A stretch of DNA of 64,000 nucleotides, taken from contig JANYGI010000023.1 in assembly GCA_025362495.1 (NCBI GenBank), positions 22,827 to 86,826 of the forward strand, given 5' to 3'. The notes below the pieces were generated by a model that was not told the origin of the DNA, searched no databases, and was given only the letters and a program-made list of their open reading frames with translations. Every line of letters starts with the position of its first letter. The first letter of the stretch is position 1. Made by a program: the position numbers and the translations under genes. Positions 1 through 8,395 of this stretch are shown one piece after another. The stretch comes from Byssovorax sp. GTDB lineage: Bacteria > Myxococcota_A > Polyangia > Polyangiales > Polyangiaceae.

Positions 1-81
1 CAGGAGCGGATTCGCCCCGAGCAGGATTGTCGCGCGCGCCGCGCGTCATGACAGCGAGCGCGTTGATGCGGCGCGGCGGCC

Positions 82-1143
82 GTGATACCGGCAGTGGTGG
101 CCACGACAAAGCAAGAATTCGAGCTCACGGACCCACGCAGCGTCGACTCTTCCGCGGTCGACGCGCTCGACACCGCGCTCGCCGCGGCGTGCGGCGCGCA
201 GAAGGCGAGCGTGCTCCACGCCATCGATCCGCGGCGTATCCTCTCCTTCGAGGCGGGCGGCCCGGCCGTGTGGAGCGTGGCAATCGCCACGGGCTCCGCG
301 CCGACTCCCTATCACCTCTACGTCACGTATGGCCTCTCCGGCAGCATCGATCCGCGCCGCCACGAGCAGGGCCTCGAGCACGAGCTGTCGATCCGGATCC
401 CCGCCACGAGCGAGGGGCCGCCGATGTGGCCAACGCTGCTCCTGCGCCACCTCGGGCGCTACGTGCTGACGGCGCGGCGCGAGCTCCGCGTCGGCGAGGT
501 GATGCCGCTCTTTGCCCCGCTCAGCCGCGCTGCCCTGCAGCCCGAGCACCACGCGGCGCAGCCCGACTCGCGACTCCAGGCCATCCTCGTCGGCGGGGAC
601 TCGCAGCTTCGCGGCGTGGCGACTCACAAAGGCCCGATCGAGGTCCGGCGGATCTACGGTATCGACGAGGCGGAGCGACGCCTGATAGAGCGCTGGTCGG
701 TGGCGGGCTTCGGCGGCCAGATCGCGGGGCGCGATCCCACGTTGACGACCGATCTCGATCGCCCGAGCTGGGCCGACCAGGCCGCAATCGTCTCAGCCAT
801 TGACGAAGGCGCCGAGCGCGAGGGCAGCGCGACCACCGCAATGGCTCTCCCCGGGGTGCGCTGGGAGCGGAGCCGCGACGCCTGGACGATCCGCCTGCCC
901 GGCGGCGACGCGGCCCGCCACCTCGCCGCGGTGCTCGAAGGACGCCTCCCGCACGGCCGCCACCTCCTCGTCCACGACGTCGAGCCGAAGCCGCAAACGC
1001 AGGTGGCCCTGGTCCCCGCAGAGGCGCTCTCGATCCACGAGGAGCGCGGCGTGCTCGTGCTCGGAATGCCGGCCGACAGCTTCTACCTGACGATGCTCGC
1101 GCGCGGCGAGAAGAGCTACGAGTGGGTGTTCAGCGACGAGTGA
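82..1143 (+). CDS. Suppressor-of-fused (SUFU) domain protein
   Basis: About 353 residues from a GTG at 82; in-frame stops lie just upstream, and GTG codons at 94 and 97 are equally possible starts. The first ~190 residues read like the SUFU fold: a WSVAIA strand, then YHLYVTYGLS, then an acidic turn followed by ELSIRIP, then a Trp-Pro and a long helix LLRHLGRYVL. This order is the usual signature of bacterial SUFU domains, which are often immunity proteins against secreted toxins or of unknown role. No toxin gene is visible next to it, so an immunity role is only a family-based possibility. The C-terminal ~100 residues are not recognised. It appears cytoplasmic, with no signal peptide or membrane segment. 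The gene ends 66 bases before the promoter-like element of the sigma operon, so it is probably transcribed separately. Confidence 0.7.
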   Translation: MIPAVVATTKQEFELTDPRSVDSSAVDALDTALAAACGAQKASVLHAIDPRRILSFEAGGPAVWSVAIATGSAPTPYHLYVTYGLSGSIDPRRHEQGLEHELSIRIPATSEGPPMWPTLLLRHLGRYVLTARRELRVGEVMPLFAPLSRAALQPEHHAAQPDSRLQAILVGGDSQLRGVATHKGPIEVRRIYGIDEAERRLIERWSVAGFGGQIAGRDPTLTTDLDRPSWADQAAIVSAIDEGAEREGSATTAMALPGVRWERSRDAWTIRLPGGDAARHLAAVLEGRLPHGRHLLVHDVEPKPQTQVALVPAEALSIHEERGVLVLGMPADSFYLTMLARGEKSYEWVFSDE

Positions 1144-1209
1144 TCGCGGGGCGCCCCGACGGGCTGCGGTGGGGGTGGGCTCGCGATTCGTGCTCTTTCG
1201 CGGCCGATT

Positions 1210-1238
1210 TTGACCCGATTGCGCGGAGCGAATAGCCT
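1210..1238 (+). promoter_or_regulatory. Candidate promoter of the sigma/anti-sigma/CHAT operon
   Basis: TTGACC at 1210-1215 and TAGCCT at 1233-1238 are separated by 17 bases. This fits a housekeeping-type -35/-10 pair, and the sigma-factor start codon lies about 29 bases beyond it. Read by eye only; an autoregulated ECF-type promoter cannot be excluded. Confidence 0.35.
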
Positions 1239-1266
1239 CCCGCCGCGCTGCTCGAGCGCGTCATCC

Positions 1267-1914
1267 ATGCCCGCAAGGATCCAAAGAGCCCTGAACGGGG
1301 AGAGAGACGCGGTCCGCGCGCTCGTGGACGAGCTCTCCCCCGTCATCCAGGCGCGCATCGTGCGATCGCTGACGCGACGGCAGGAGGCGGCGGGTGGGCG
1401 CGACGTGCGGCAGGAGGTCCGCGATCTGACCCAGCACATGTTCCTGGTGCTCTTCGCCGACGGCGGCCGCGTCCTGCGTCAGTGGGATCCGGAGCGCGGC
1501 AGCTCGCTGCAAAACTTCATCGGCCTCGTGACCGAGCGGGAGGTCGCGTCGATCCTGCGGCGGCGGCGGCGCAGCCCCTGGGGCGAGCACCCGACCGAGG
1601 ACGAGGATTTCGATCGGATGAGCGGCGCCGCGCCAGGACCGGAGAGCGAGGCCATCTCCCGCGATCTGCTCCGCCGCGTGATCGTCCGCGCCCGCGCCCG
1701 GCTGAGCGGGCGAGGGATCGATCTCTTCCAGTGGATCGTCCTCGAGGAGCGCTCGGTCGAGGAGGTCTGCACCCTCGCCGGGATGACCCCGGAGGCGGTG
1801 TATGCGTGGCGCAGCCGCCTCGCGCGCCTCCTCCGCGAGGTTGCTGCCGAAGGCATGTCAGAAGGCGAGGGGACGCGTCGAAGGCCTCCCGAGGATGGCG
1901 CGAATGACGGATGA
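1267..1914 (+). CDS. ECF-like sigma-70 family RNA polymerase sigma factor
   Basis: 215 residues from ATG 1267 (MPARIQRALNGE); this start removes an unlikely Ser/Cys-rich extension. Residues ~10-90 look like sigma region 2: a long helical stretch, a QEVRDLTQHMFLVLF segment typical of the core-binding helix, and then an LRQWDPERGSSLQNFI segment that suits the -10 recognition helix. Residues ~140-205 are a region 4 helix-turn-helix (EERSVEEVCTLAGMTPEAVY). There is no signal peptide. It should direct core polymerase to a restricted promoter set, probably under control of the membrane protein encoded next, whose start codon overlaps its end by 20 bases. Third in the operon is a TPR-CHAT lipoprotein. 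The sigma call is firm; the ECF subgroup and target promoters cannot be told. Confidence 0.85.
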   Translation: MPARIQRALNGERDAVRALVDELSPVIQARIVRSLTRRQEAAGGRDVRQEVRDLTQHMFLVLFADGGRVLRQWDPERGSSLQNFIGLVTEREVASILRRRRRSPWGEHPTEDEDFDRMSGAAPGPESEAISRDLLRRVIVRARARLSGRGIDLFQWIVLEERSVEEVCTLAGMTPEAVYAWRSRLARLLREVAAEGMSEGEGTRRRPPEDGANDG

Positions 1915-2734
1915 TGAGCTGCTCCAGGCCGCCGGCGAGGCGGCGCGCGAGGGCGATCCTCTCCAGGACGAGCGGTGGGACGCCCTGCCGAGCGGGGGCC
2001 TGAGCGAGGGCGATCTCGCGGCGCTCCGCCTCCTCGCCGATCAATCGGACAGCGCGCGAAGCGCGTTTGAAGCGCTTCAGCCGCTCGACGAAGCCGCGCG
2101 TGAGCAGATCGTGGACGGGATCCTGGCCGGGCTCGCCGCGGGCGCGCCGGCGGCTCCTCTGCCGGAGAAAACGCCCGGGGACGGCGCGCGGGTGATCGCG
2201 TTTCCACGACGAGCGCGCCGCGCGCTGGGAGCGCTCGCCGTGGCGGGATCGCTCGCCGCGGCCGCGGCGCTGCTGCTCTTCCTCCCGCGCGGCGTGTCGT
2301 CTCTCCCGGGCTACGAGGCGTCGCTCGTCGGCGAGCAGGCCCAGCGCTCGAGCGCGCCCGGCGCCGGCGTCCCGCAGCTCGGACCGGGCTCCCGGCTCGA
2401 GCTTGTGCTCCGCCCCGAGGTTGCCGTCGACGGGCCGGTCGCGGTGCGGAGCTTCCTTTCGTGCGGCGCAGAGGTTCGGTCCTGGGATGCGCCCGCCGTG
2501 ATCGCCGACGGCGGATCGATCCGGGTCACCGGCGGCTACGACGCGCTGTTCGGTGATCTCCCGACGGGATCTTGCGAGCTAGTGTTCGCCGTCGGCCGGC
2601 CGTCGGCGCTCCCGTCGAGCCTGGAAGCGGTGACCGCTGCGCTGCGGGAACCGGTACGCTCTCGGACCGAAGCATGGCACCTCGTGCGCGTCCCGATCCG
2701 GCTCGTCGATCGCGCTCGCCCTGGATCCCCTTGA
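1895..2734 (+). CDS. Single-pass membrane protein, putative anti-sigma factor
   Basis: 279 residues from ATG 1895, with an alternative ATG at 1904; both lie inside the 3' end of the sigma gene, so translation is probably coupled. Residues 1-105 are acidic, helical and cytoplasmic. Arg-rich residues near 105 precede one hydrophobic segment (~110-131, ALGALAVAGSLAAAAALLLF). About 148 residues then follow outside the inner membrane, with two Cys and a beta-rich look. A helical cytoplasmic part, one span and an outer domain is the classic plan of ECF anti-sigma factors. No zinc-binding HxxxCxxC motif is visible, so it would be a non-ZAS type. The 3' end overlaps the CHAT gene by 61 bases. No family was recognised; the anti-sigma role is inferred from position and topology. 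Confidence 0.6.
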   Translation: MARMTDDELLQAAGEAAREGDPLQDERWDALPSGGLSEGDLAALRLLADQSDSARSAFEALQPLDEAAREQIVDGILAGLAAGAPAAPLPEKTPGDGARVIAFPRRARRALGALAVAGSLAAAAALLLFLPRGVSSLPGYEASLVGEQAQRSSAPGAGVPQLGPGSRLELVLRPEVAVDGPVAVRSFLSCGAEVRSWDAPAVIADGGSIRVTGGYDALFGDLPTGSCELVFAVGRPSALPSSLEAVTAALREPVRSRTEAWHLVRVPIRLVDRARPGSP

Positions 2735-5463
2735 TTTCTGCGCTCGCGGCGCTCGTACCGGCCTGCGGTCGGGGCGCTCCTCCCGCTGCGCCGCTGCCCC
2801 TCGAGGTGGAGATCGCCGGGTGCGCCTCGGTGCGCGCGGGGCCGATCTGCGTCACCGACGCAGCGACGTCGCTCGCTGTGTGGGTGAAGGCCAACAAGGG
2901 CGCGGCGATCAGCGTCCGCGTCGACGACCGGGGGATCGCCGCGGAGCGCGCGCCGATCGAAGATGGACTCCTGTTGAGGCTTCCCGCCGGGGCCGCCGCG
3001 ACCGGCAGCGAGCTCGTGGTGCACGCAGCGCTCGGTGCGGACGAGGGATCGTTCCGGATCGCGCTCGCTCGGCCCGAGATCGATCCGGCGTTCGACGAGG
3101 CCGAAGCCCTGCGCCTCGGCCAGCACCTCGACGAGGCCGCGCTCCGCTTCACGGCGCTGGCGGGGAGCAGCGCGCCGAACCTGCGGGCCCGGGCAACGGG
3201 GAAGCTCGCGCGGATCGCGCTGGCGCAGGGTCGGATTGCGGACGCGGTGCGAATCTTCGGCGAGGCGATCGCCCTCGATGGCGCCACGGGGCGGGTCTCG
3301 GACGAGTTCCGCGATCGCTGCGCGCTCTCGTTCGCGCTCGTCGACGAGAGCCATCGCTTCGCCGAAGCGCGCGACGCGCTCGCTCCGCTGGAGGCGCTCG
3401 GATCGGTCTATCCGGAAGGGCGGGCCTCGGCTGTGTACTACGCGGCGCTCGTCGCGTTCGAGGCGGGCGACTACCGCGCGGCGGTGCGCCTGTTGCGCGA
3501 AGCCGAGGCCGGCACCCGGAGGCTCGGGCGCGACGAGCTGCGGATCGACGTCCTGGAAGTGGAGGCCAACGTGCTCCACGCGCTCGGCCGCCGCGCCGAG
3601 GCAGTGTCGTTGCAACGGCAGGCGCGCGACGCTCGCCCCGCGGACGGCCCCGCGTGCAGCCGCGCCGGGTCGAGCAACAACCTCGGGTGGCTGTTGCTCG
3701 ACGCCGAGGTCCGCGCGGAGGGCGGCGAGCGCGCGCAGGATCCGATCCCGCTCTTCGAGGAGGCGCTCACGCTCCTTCGACGGGAGTGCGCGCACCCGCC
3801 GTTGCTCGCCAGCACGCTCACCAACCTCGCCCATGCGTACCTCGCTCGAGAAAATCCGGCGCGGAGCCGCGCCTACCTCGACGAAGCGCGCGCCGCCCAC
3901 CCCGAGGCGGACGTGGTGAGGCAAGCGGAGTGGCTCGAGATCGAGGGGAGGATCGCGCTCGGCGACGGCAAGACCTCGCGCTCGCTCGAGCTCTACGATC
4001 AGCTCGCGACGCTCTCGGCGCGCACGCTGCTGCCGGACGCGCGCTGGCAAGCGGCGCTCGGGCGGGCGAGGGCGCTCGACACGCTCGGGCGCATCGAGCC
4101 GGCGCGCGCGGCGTATGCGGAGGCGGAGCGGCTCCTCGACGACGACGGCTTCCTCGTGCCGCTCGGCGAAGGCAAAGGCACGTTCCTCGGCAAGCGCGAG
4201 GAGAGCGCGCGGCGGCGCGTCGATTTCCTCTTTCGCCATGGCAGCCCCGAGGCCGCCGAGGCGGCGCGGCGATCGCGCGCGCGCGTGCTCGCGACGATCG
4301 AGTGGACCTCGCGCCTCGGCGCGCTCGATCCCGAGCGCCGCGCCCGCTGGCAGGCGTCGCTGGCGGCGTACCGGCGCGCGCGCGAAGCGATCGACGCCGA
4401 GGCCGCCGCGGACTGGAAGCTCTCGGCGACCCGACTCGCCGCGGTCCTCGCCGAGCGCGGGCGGGCCGAGGAGCGCCTTCGATCGATGCTCGATCAAGGC
4501 CTCGCGACGCTGCGACCCGCGCCCGTCAGCGAGGCGCCCGCCCCGCACGCCCTCCCCGTGCCGCGAGGCGGCGAAGTCTTCCTGGTTTACCACCCGTCGC
4601 CTTCTGGCTGGGTCGGCTTCGCGATCGCCGAGCGCGGCGTCGTGGCGCGGAGGATCCCGCCGCTCGACCCCGGCGCCTCGGACGCCGAGCTCTCGACGCT
4701 GCTCCTCGAGCCGTTCCGCGACTCCATCGCCTCCGCGACGCGCCTGCGCGTCCTGCCGTACGGCGCCCTCGAGCACGTGGATTTTCACGCGCTGCCGTGG
4801 GATGGCGCGCCCCTCGTCGCGCGCTGCCCCGTGGTCTACGGTGTCGATTTGCCGGCGCGATCCGAGGCGCCTCGCGACGCCGGCGCCGAGCTCGCGCTGA
4901 TCGTCGCCGATCCGCGCGGCAACCTGCCCGCCGCGCGCGACGAGGCCCGCGCGGTCGACGCCGCGCTCCGCGCCCACGGATCGCGCACGCAGCTCCTCAC
5001 CGGCGACGAGGCCTCGCACCGCGCGGTCTGCGACGGGATCGAGGATCCGCAGACGGCGCAGCTCCACTACGCAGGCCACGGCGTCTTCGAGGGTCGCGAC
5101 GGCTGGGAGAGCGGCCTGCCGCTGACCGCCGGCGGATGGCTCACGGTCGGCGACGTGCTCGCCCTGCGCCGCGCGCCCGCTCGCGTGCTCCTCTCCGGCT
5201 GCGAGACGGCGCGCACCGCCCCCGAATCTCGAGCAGCCAGCCTCGGCATCGCGCAGGCGTTCATCCTCGCCGGGGCGCGCGCCGTGGTGGCCGCGACTCG
5301 CCCCATCGACGACGCGCTCGCCGAGCGGCTGATGCGCGCCCTGTACGAGGCTCCCTCCGGCCCATCCATGGATCTCGGCGCCGCGCTGCGCGAAGCGCAG
5401 ATCACCGTCCGCCGCGAGACCCCGGCCGCCGACTGGGCGAGCTTCCGCGTGCTCGTTCCGTAG
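2674..5463 (+). CDS. TPR-CHAT protease-like lipoprotein
   Basis: 929 residues from ATG 2674, chosen because it gives a clean lipoprotein signal: basic n-region, hydrophobic core PLISALAALVPAC and lipobox Cys near residue 31. A short beta-rich segment follows. Then come about 450 residues of tetratricopeptide-like helical pairs (for example residues ~140-560), and a C-terminal CHAT domain (~620-929), a caspase-like fold. The CHAT catalytic pair is visible: His802 in LHYAGHGVFEG and Cys843 in VLLSGCETA. CHAT proteins include separase-like and CRISPR-linked TPR-CHAT proteases that cut a specific partner. Being a lipoprotein, this one should act in the periplasm or outer membrane. The gene overlaps the putative anti-sigma gene, which makes that protein's outer domain an attractive substrate; this is inference. 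Confidence 0.85.
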   Translation: MAPRARPDPARRSRSPWIPLISALAALVPACGRGAPPAAPLPLEVEIAGCASVRAGPICVTDAATSLAVWVKANKGAAISVRVDDRGIAAERAPIEDGLLLRLPAGAAATGSELVVHAALGADEGSFRIALARPEIDPAFDEAEALRLGQHLDEAALRFTALAGSSAPNLRARATGKLARIALAQGRIADAVRIFGEAIALDGATGRVSDEFRDRCALSFALVDESHRFAEARDALAPLEALGSVYPEGRASAVYYAALVAFEAGDYRAAVRLLREAEAGTRRLGRDELRIDVLEVEANVLHALGRRAEAVSLQRQARDARPADGPACSRAGSSNNLGWLLLDAEVRAEGGERAQDPIPLFEEALTLLRRECAHPPLLASTLTNLAHAYLARENPARSRAYLDEARAAHPEADVVRQAEWLEIEGRIALGDGKTSRSLELYDQLATLSARTLLPDARWQAALGRARALDTLGRIEPARAAYAEAERLLDDDGFLVPLGEGKGTFLGKREESARRRVDFLFRHGSPEAAEAARRSRARVLATIEWTSRLGALDPERRARWQASLAAYRRAREAIDAEAAADWKLSATRLAAVLAERGRAEERLRSMLDQGLATLRPAPVSEAPAPHALPVPRGGEVFLVYHPSPSGWVGFAIAERGVVARRIPPLDPGASDAELSTLLLEPFRDSIASATRLRVLPYGALEHVDFHALPWDGAPLVARCPVVYGVDLPARSEAPRDAGAELALIVADPRGNLPAARDEARAVDAALRAHGSRTQLLTGDEASHRAVCDGIEDPQTAQLHYAGHGVFEGRDGWESGLPLTAGGWLTVGDVLALRRAPARVLLSGCETARTAPESRAASLGIAQAFILAGARAVVAATRPIDDALAERLMRALYEAPSGPSMDLGAALREAQITVRRETPAADWASFRVLVP

Positions 5464-5575
5464 GCGACCCCCCGCGGGGATGCGACGCTCAACAAAAGAG
5501 CGACACGCCTGTCAGAGCGGCGCGCGACGTGTCGAACATCCACGCACTCGGAGCTGCATCCAGGAACAGAATCGA

Positions 5576-6028
5576 ATGAAGCGAGCAATCATGATCGGGC
5601 TCGGGTGCCTCCTCATCACGGGATGCGGTCCCGAGGGGGCGAACGAGATGGAGGACGAGGCGACTCCGCGCCTCTCGACCAGCGACGTGGACACGCCGGC
5701 GGAGCCCACCCTGGATAGCGGAGGCATCGAGCAGACGATCAAGCCATGCCCCGCCTGCACCGGCCAGTGGAACGCCCCGGAGGGCTTCCTCGACTACCGC
5801 ATCCCCGAGGGCGTCGAGGTCACTTCGTCCGAGCTGACGCTCGTCCTCCGGTACGAGGATCTGCACACGCAAACGTGCGTGTTCCAGGGCTTCTCGCGCA
5901 AGGACGAGGTGGCCGTCGACTGCGGGTCGACGGGCTCGCCGCTCTCCGCAGAGCTCGTGTTCCTCTCCGGCTCCACGTGGATGAGCGTTTCGCTCATCGT
6001 CGTCGAGGCCGCTCCGTCGACCCACTGA
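5576..6028 (+). CDS. Small secreted lipoprotein
   Basis: 150 residues from ATG 5576. The start is set by the signal MKRAIMIGLGCLLITGC, whose lipobox LITGC puts the lipidated Cys at residue 17. After an acidic, low-complexity linker there is a CPACTGQW segment and a short beta-rich domain with two further Cys (CVFQGF and VDCGS). No family was recognised. It stands alone between the CHAT gene and the glycosidase-like gene, both on the same strand, but the gap of about 110 bases from the CHAT stop argues for its own promoter. It may be an envelope or surface protein; its function is unknown. Confidence 0.7.
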   Translation: MKRAIMIGLGCLLITGCGPEGANEMEDEATPRLSTSDVDTPAEPTLDSGGIEQTIKPCPACTGQWNAPEGFLDYRIPEGVEVTSSELTLVLRYEDLHTQTCVFQGFSRKDEVAVDCGSTGSPLSAELVFLSGSTWMSVSLIVVEAAPSTH

Positions 6029-6211
6029 TCTCGGCGCCGGCGCTCGCCGGCCGAGGAGATCATCAATCTTCAGATACGTTGTCAGATCGTCGCGACCCGC
6101 GGCGAAGCCCTGAACGACGGTGAAGAACCCGCGCGAGAGCCGGCTCCGAGAGGGGCGCGGCCGGCGCGCGCCTGCCTGCATCTCGAATCTCTGTCCGATG
6201 GAGGAATGACC

Positions 6212-8263
6212 ATGATCCGTGCTTCGATCCACTCGAATGCTGTCCTCAGCGCAGCTCGACTCTCGCTCTTTGCCGCCGCTGGGTGCCTGTCAATCGCCGG
6301 TTGCGCCGACGAGAGCGTGCCTGTGGACGCGGAGCGCCCTCACCTCGCCGAGGCCGCGATCACGCCGCTCCCCCCCAGCACGAGCCTCGAGCTCGGCGTC
6401 ATGACCGGAGGCTATTACAGCACCGGAACGGATCCTTACTTCCAGAAGGCCGAGCAGACGATGGGCGACTTCCGCGTGCTCGGCGCCAGGTGGATCCGCA
6501 TGGAAGCGAACTTCGGCGGCAACACCTCGGACGAGGGGATGCGCCGCCTCGTCGAGAAGGCCCACCTCCGCGGCCTCAAGGTCGTGATGCTGCTTCAAGG
6601 ACAGGCCTGCGTACCCCCGGTCGACACGAACCAGGGGCGCTGCCTGGGCAGCCCCTTCAGCGGCCGTGACGACGTGAACGCCGATATCGACGCGTTCACG
6701 GCAAGCTACATCAACGGCCCGAAGGGGCTCAATTACTACGCGACCCAGGTGTTCAACACCGACCTCAGCCGGCCCGACGCCTACGAGATCTTGAACGAGC
6801 CCAACATCTGCGTGGCCGGCAACCCCGTTTGCGACGCCTGGCAGGGCAGGCTCGGCATGCGCGTCGGCGGAAACACGGCGGCCTGGCTCCTCCGCCGCGT
6901 CAAGGAGTGGAAGGACCAGAACCAGCGCCCCGAGCTCATCATCAGCGGCGGCACGCTCAACACCTACACCTCGGAGACGGCTTACTGGGGCCGATTCTTC
7001 GGATCCGGCGCCTGGAACGCGGGGCCGCGTCCCTTCGATTACTTCGGAATCCACCCCTACGACTCGAACTGGCTCGGCGCGGATTCGGGTGGTTGCATCA
7101 ACGGAGGCGGGAGCGGCTGCTTCGATCAGGTGATGAACGGGTCCTCCTGGGTCAACCACACCGCGAGCCTGATCTCCGGTCTGCGGCAGCAAATCCAGGC
7201 GCTCCCCGGCGTGGGATCGAGCTGGGGGTTCTTCGCCACCGAGTTCGGCTGGGCCGTCAACTATGGCAACTGCCCCGTACCCAACGCGACGGGCTGCGTG
7301 AAGAACGAAGCTCAGCAGGCCGAGGGGCTCGACGCGTCGGTCCGGGCGATGCAGCTGAGCGGCGTCGCCGCGTCGATGTACAACGAGTATCGCGACTTTC
7401 TCGGCGGGAACTATGGCCTGTACGGCTCGGATGGGTCGACCTGGCACACCAAGCCTTCGTACACGAAATTCCGCGAGCTCGCGGGCGCCAGCGGCCCGAC
7501 CGACGCCTGGCCCACGCGTTACAGCGACTCGACCAGCCCCTTCGAGCCCTTCGTCGAGGCGCTCTCTTCCAGCGGCACCATCGAGGGCTGTGACCGCGTG
7601 AGCACTGGCAGCTTCCGCCCCCTCAGCTGCTTCGACCCGGCCGATCGCTTCAGCTTCGGGACGAACACCAGCGCCAAGCGCGGCACCGTCGCGGCCTGGG
7701 CTGTGAGGGGCGCCAATCTCGCCTTCGACGCCTCGGGCCCGGCTCACTTCAACGATGTTCCCCCGAATCACCCCTATTACCGCGAGATCGAGACCGCGTT
7801 TCGCCACGGCGTCCTCAGCGGCTATAGCTGCGGCGGCCCGGGGGAGCCCTGCCCCGGTGCGTACTTCCGGCCCAACAACGACGTGACCCGGGCCCAGACC
7901 GCGAAGATCATCGCCAACGCCCACGGGTGGCCGCAGGTGCAGAATCCGACTCCGACCTTCAACGATGTGCCGTTCGGCAGCACGTTCTACGGCTACGTCG
8001 AGGCGTGCGCTCTGCGTGGGCTGATCTCCGGCTATAGCTGCGGTGGCGTCGGCGAGCCCTGCCCGGGCGCCTACTTCCGGCCGGGCAACAGCGTGACGCG
8101 CGGGCAGCTCACCAAGTTCGTCTACTACGCCGCGACGACGATGCCCGAGGGGACGCCCGGCGATCCCTCGGTGTCCGACGGCTCGACGGGGCCTTGCAAG
8201 CCCGGTAAATGTCCGCCGGCCGACTGCGAGACGCTCGGCACCTGCGAAGCCGGGATGGACTGA
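6212..8263 (+). CDS. Glycoside-hydrolase-like lipoprotein with two C-terminal SLH repeats
   Basis: 683 residues. ATG 6212 is preferred over ATG 6206 because GGAGG at 6200-6204 lies 7 bases before 6212 but touches 6206. A lipoprotein signal ends LSIAGC. Residues ~45-420 look like a (beta/alpha)8 glycosidase of clan GH-A: ILNEPN carries the likely acid/base Glu196, and FATEFGWA the likely nucleophile Glu344. Substrate and family number are not evident. Residues ~511-640 contain two S-layer-homology-like repeats, each with FNDVP, a GVLSGYSCGG or GLISGYSCGG turn, a Cys pair, a YFRP motif and a T-R-Q/G helix. The tail ends in a Cys- and Pro-rich segment. It probably acts on polysaccharide at the cell surface. 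Confidence 0.75.
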   Translation: MIRASIHSNAVLSAARLSLFAAAGCLSIAGCADESVPVDAERPHLAEAAITPLPPSTSLELGVMTGGYYSTGTDPYFQKAEQTMGDFRVLGARWIRMEANFGGNTSDEGMRRLVEKAHLRGLKVVMLLQGQACVPPVDTNQGRCLGSPFSGRDDVNADIDAFTASYINGPKGLNYYATQVFNTDLSRPDAYEILNEPNICVAGNPVCDAWQGRLGMRVGGNTAAWLLRRVKEWKDQNQRPELIISGGTLNTYTSETAYWGRFFGSGAWNAGPRPFDYFGIHPYDSNWLGADSGGCINGGGSGCFDQVMNGSSWVNHTASLISGLRQQIQALPGVGSSWGFFATEFGWAVNYGNCPVPNATGCVKNEAQQAEGLDASVRAMQLSGVAASMYNEYRDFLGGNYGLYGSDGSTWHTKPSYTKFRELAGASGPTDAWPTRYSDSTSPFEPFVEALSSSGTIEGCDRVSTGSFRPLSCFDPADRFSFGTNTSAKRGTVAAWAVRGANLAFDASGPAHFNDVPPNHPYYREIETAFRHGVLSGYSCGGPGEPCPGAYFRPNNDVTRAQTAKIIANAHGWPQVQNPTPTFNDVPFGSTFYGYVEACALRGLISGYSCGGVGEPCPGAYFRPGNSVTRGQLTKFVYYAATTMPEGTPGDPSVSDGSTGPCKPGKCPPADCETLGTCEAGMD

Positions 8264-8284
8264 GCACGGGAATCTCGTGCTTTC
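8262..8284. terminator. Candidate terminator after the glycosidase-like gene
   Basis: Arms AGCACG (8263-8268) and CGTGCT (8276-8281) enclose a 7-base loop and run into TTTC. It overlaps the stop codon of the plus-strand gene and lies between convergent genes. The T-run is short, so termination strength is uncertain. Confidence 0.45.
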
Positions 8285-8395
8285 ATGAGACAGGCAGTCG
8301 TCGAAGCACGACCTCCGCTGAACGAAGGCGAGGCGAGCTCCCGTGACCGGATGCTCGCCTCGCTGATTGCCACTCCAGAGAGTGCCAGTCTGGTC

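Noticed and set aside
2536..5079. 847-residue minus-strand frame
   Set aside because: Shadow of the CHAT gene, composition biased, no start support.
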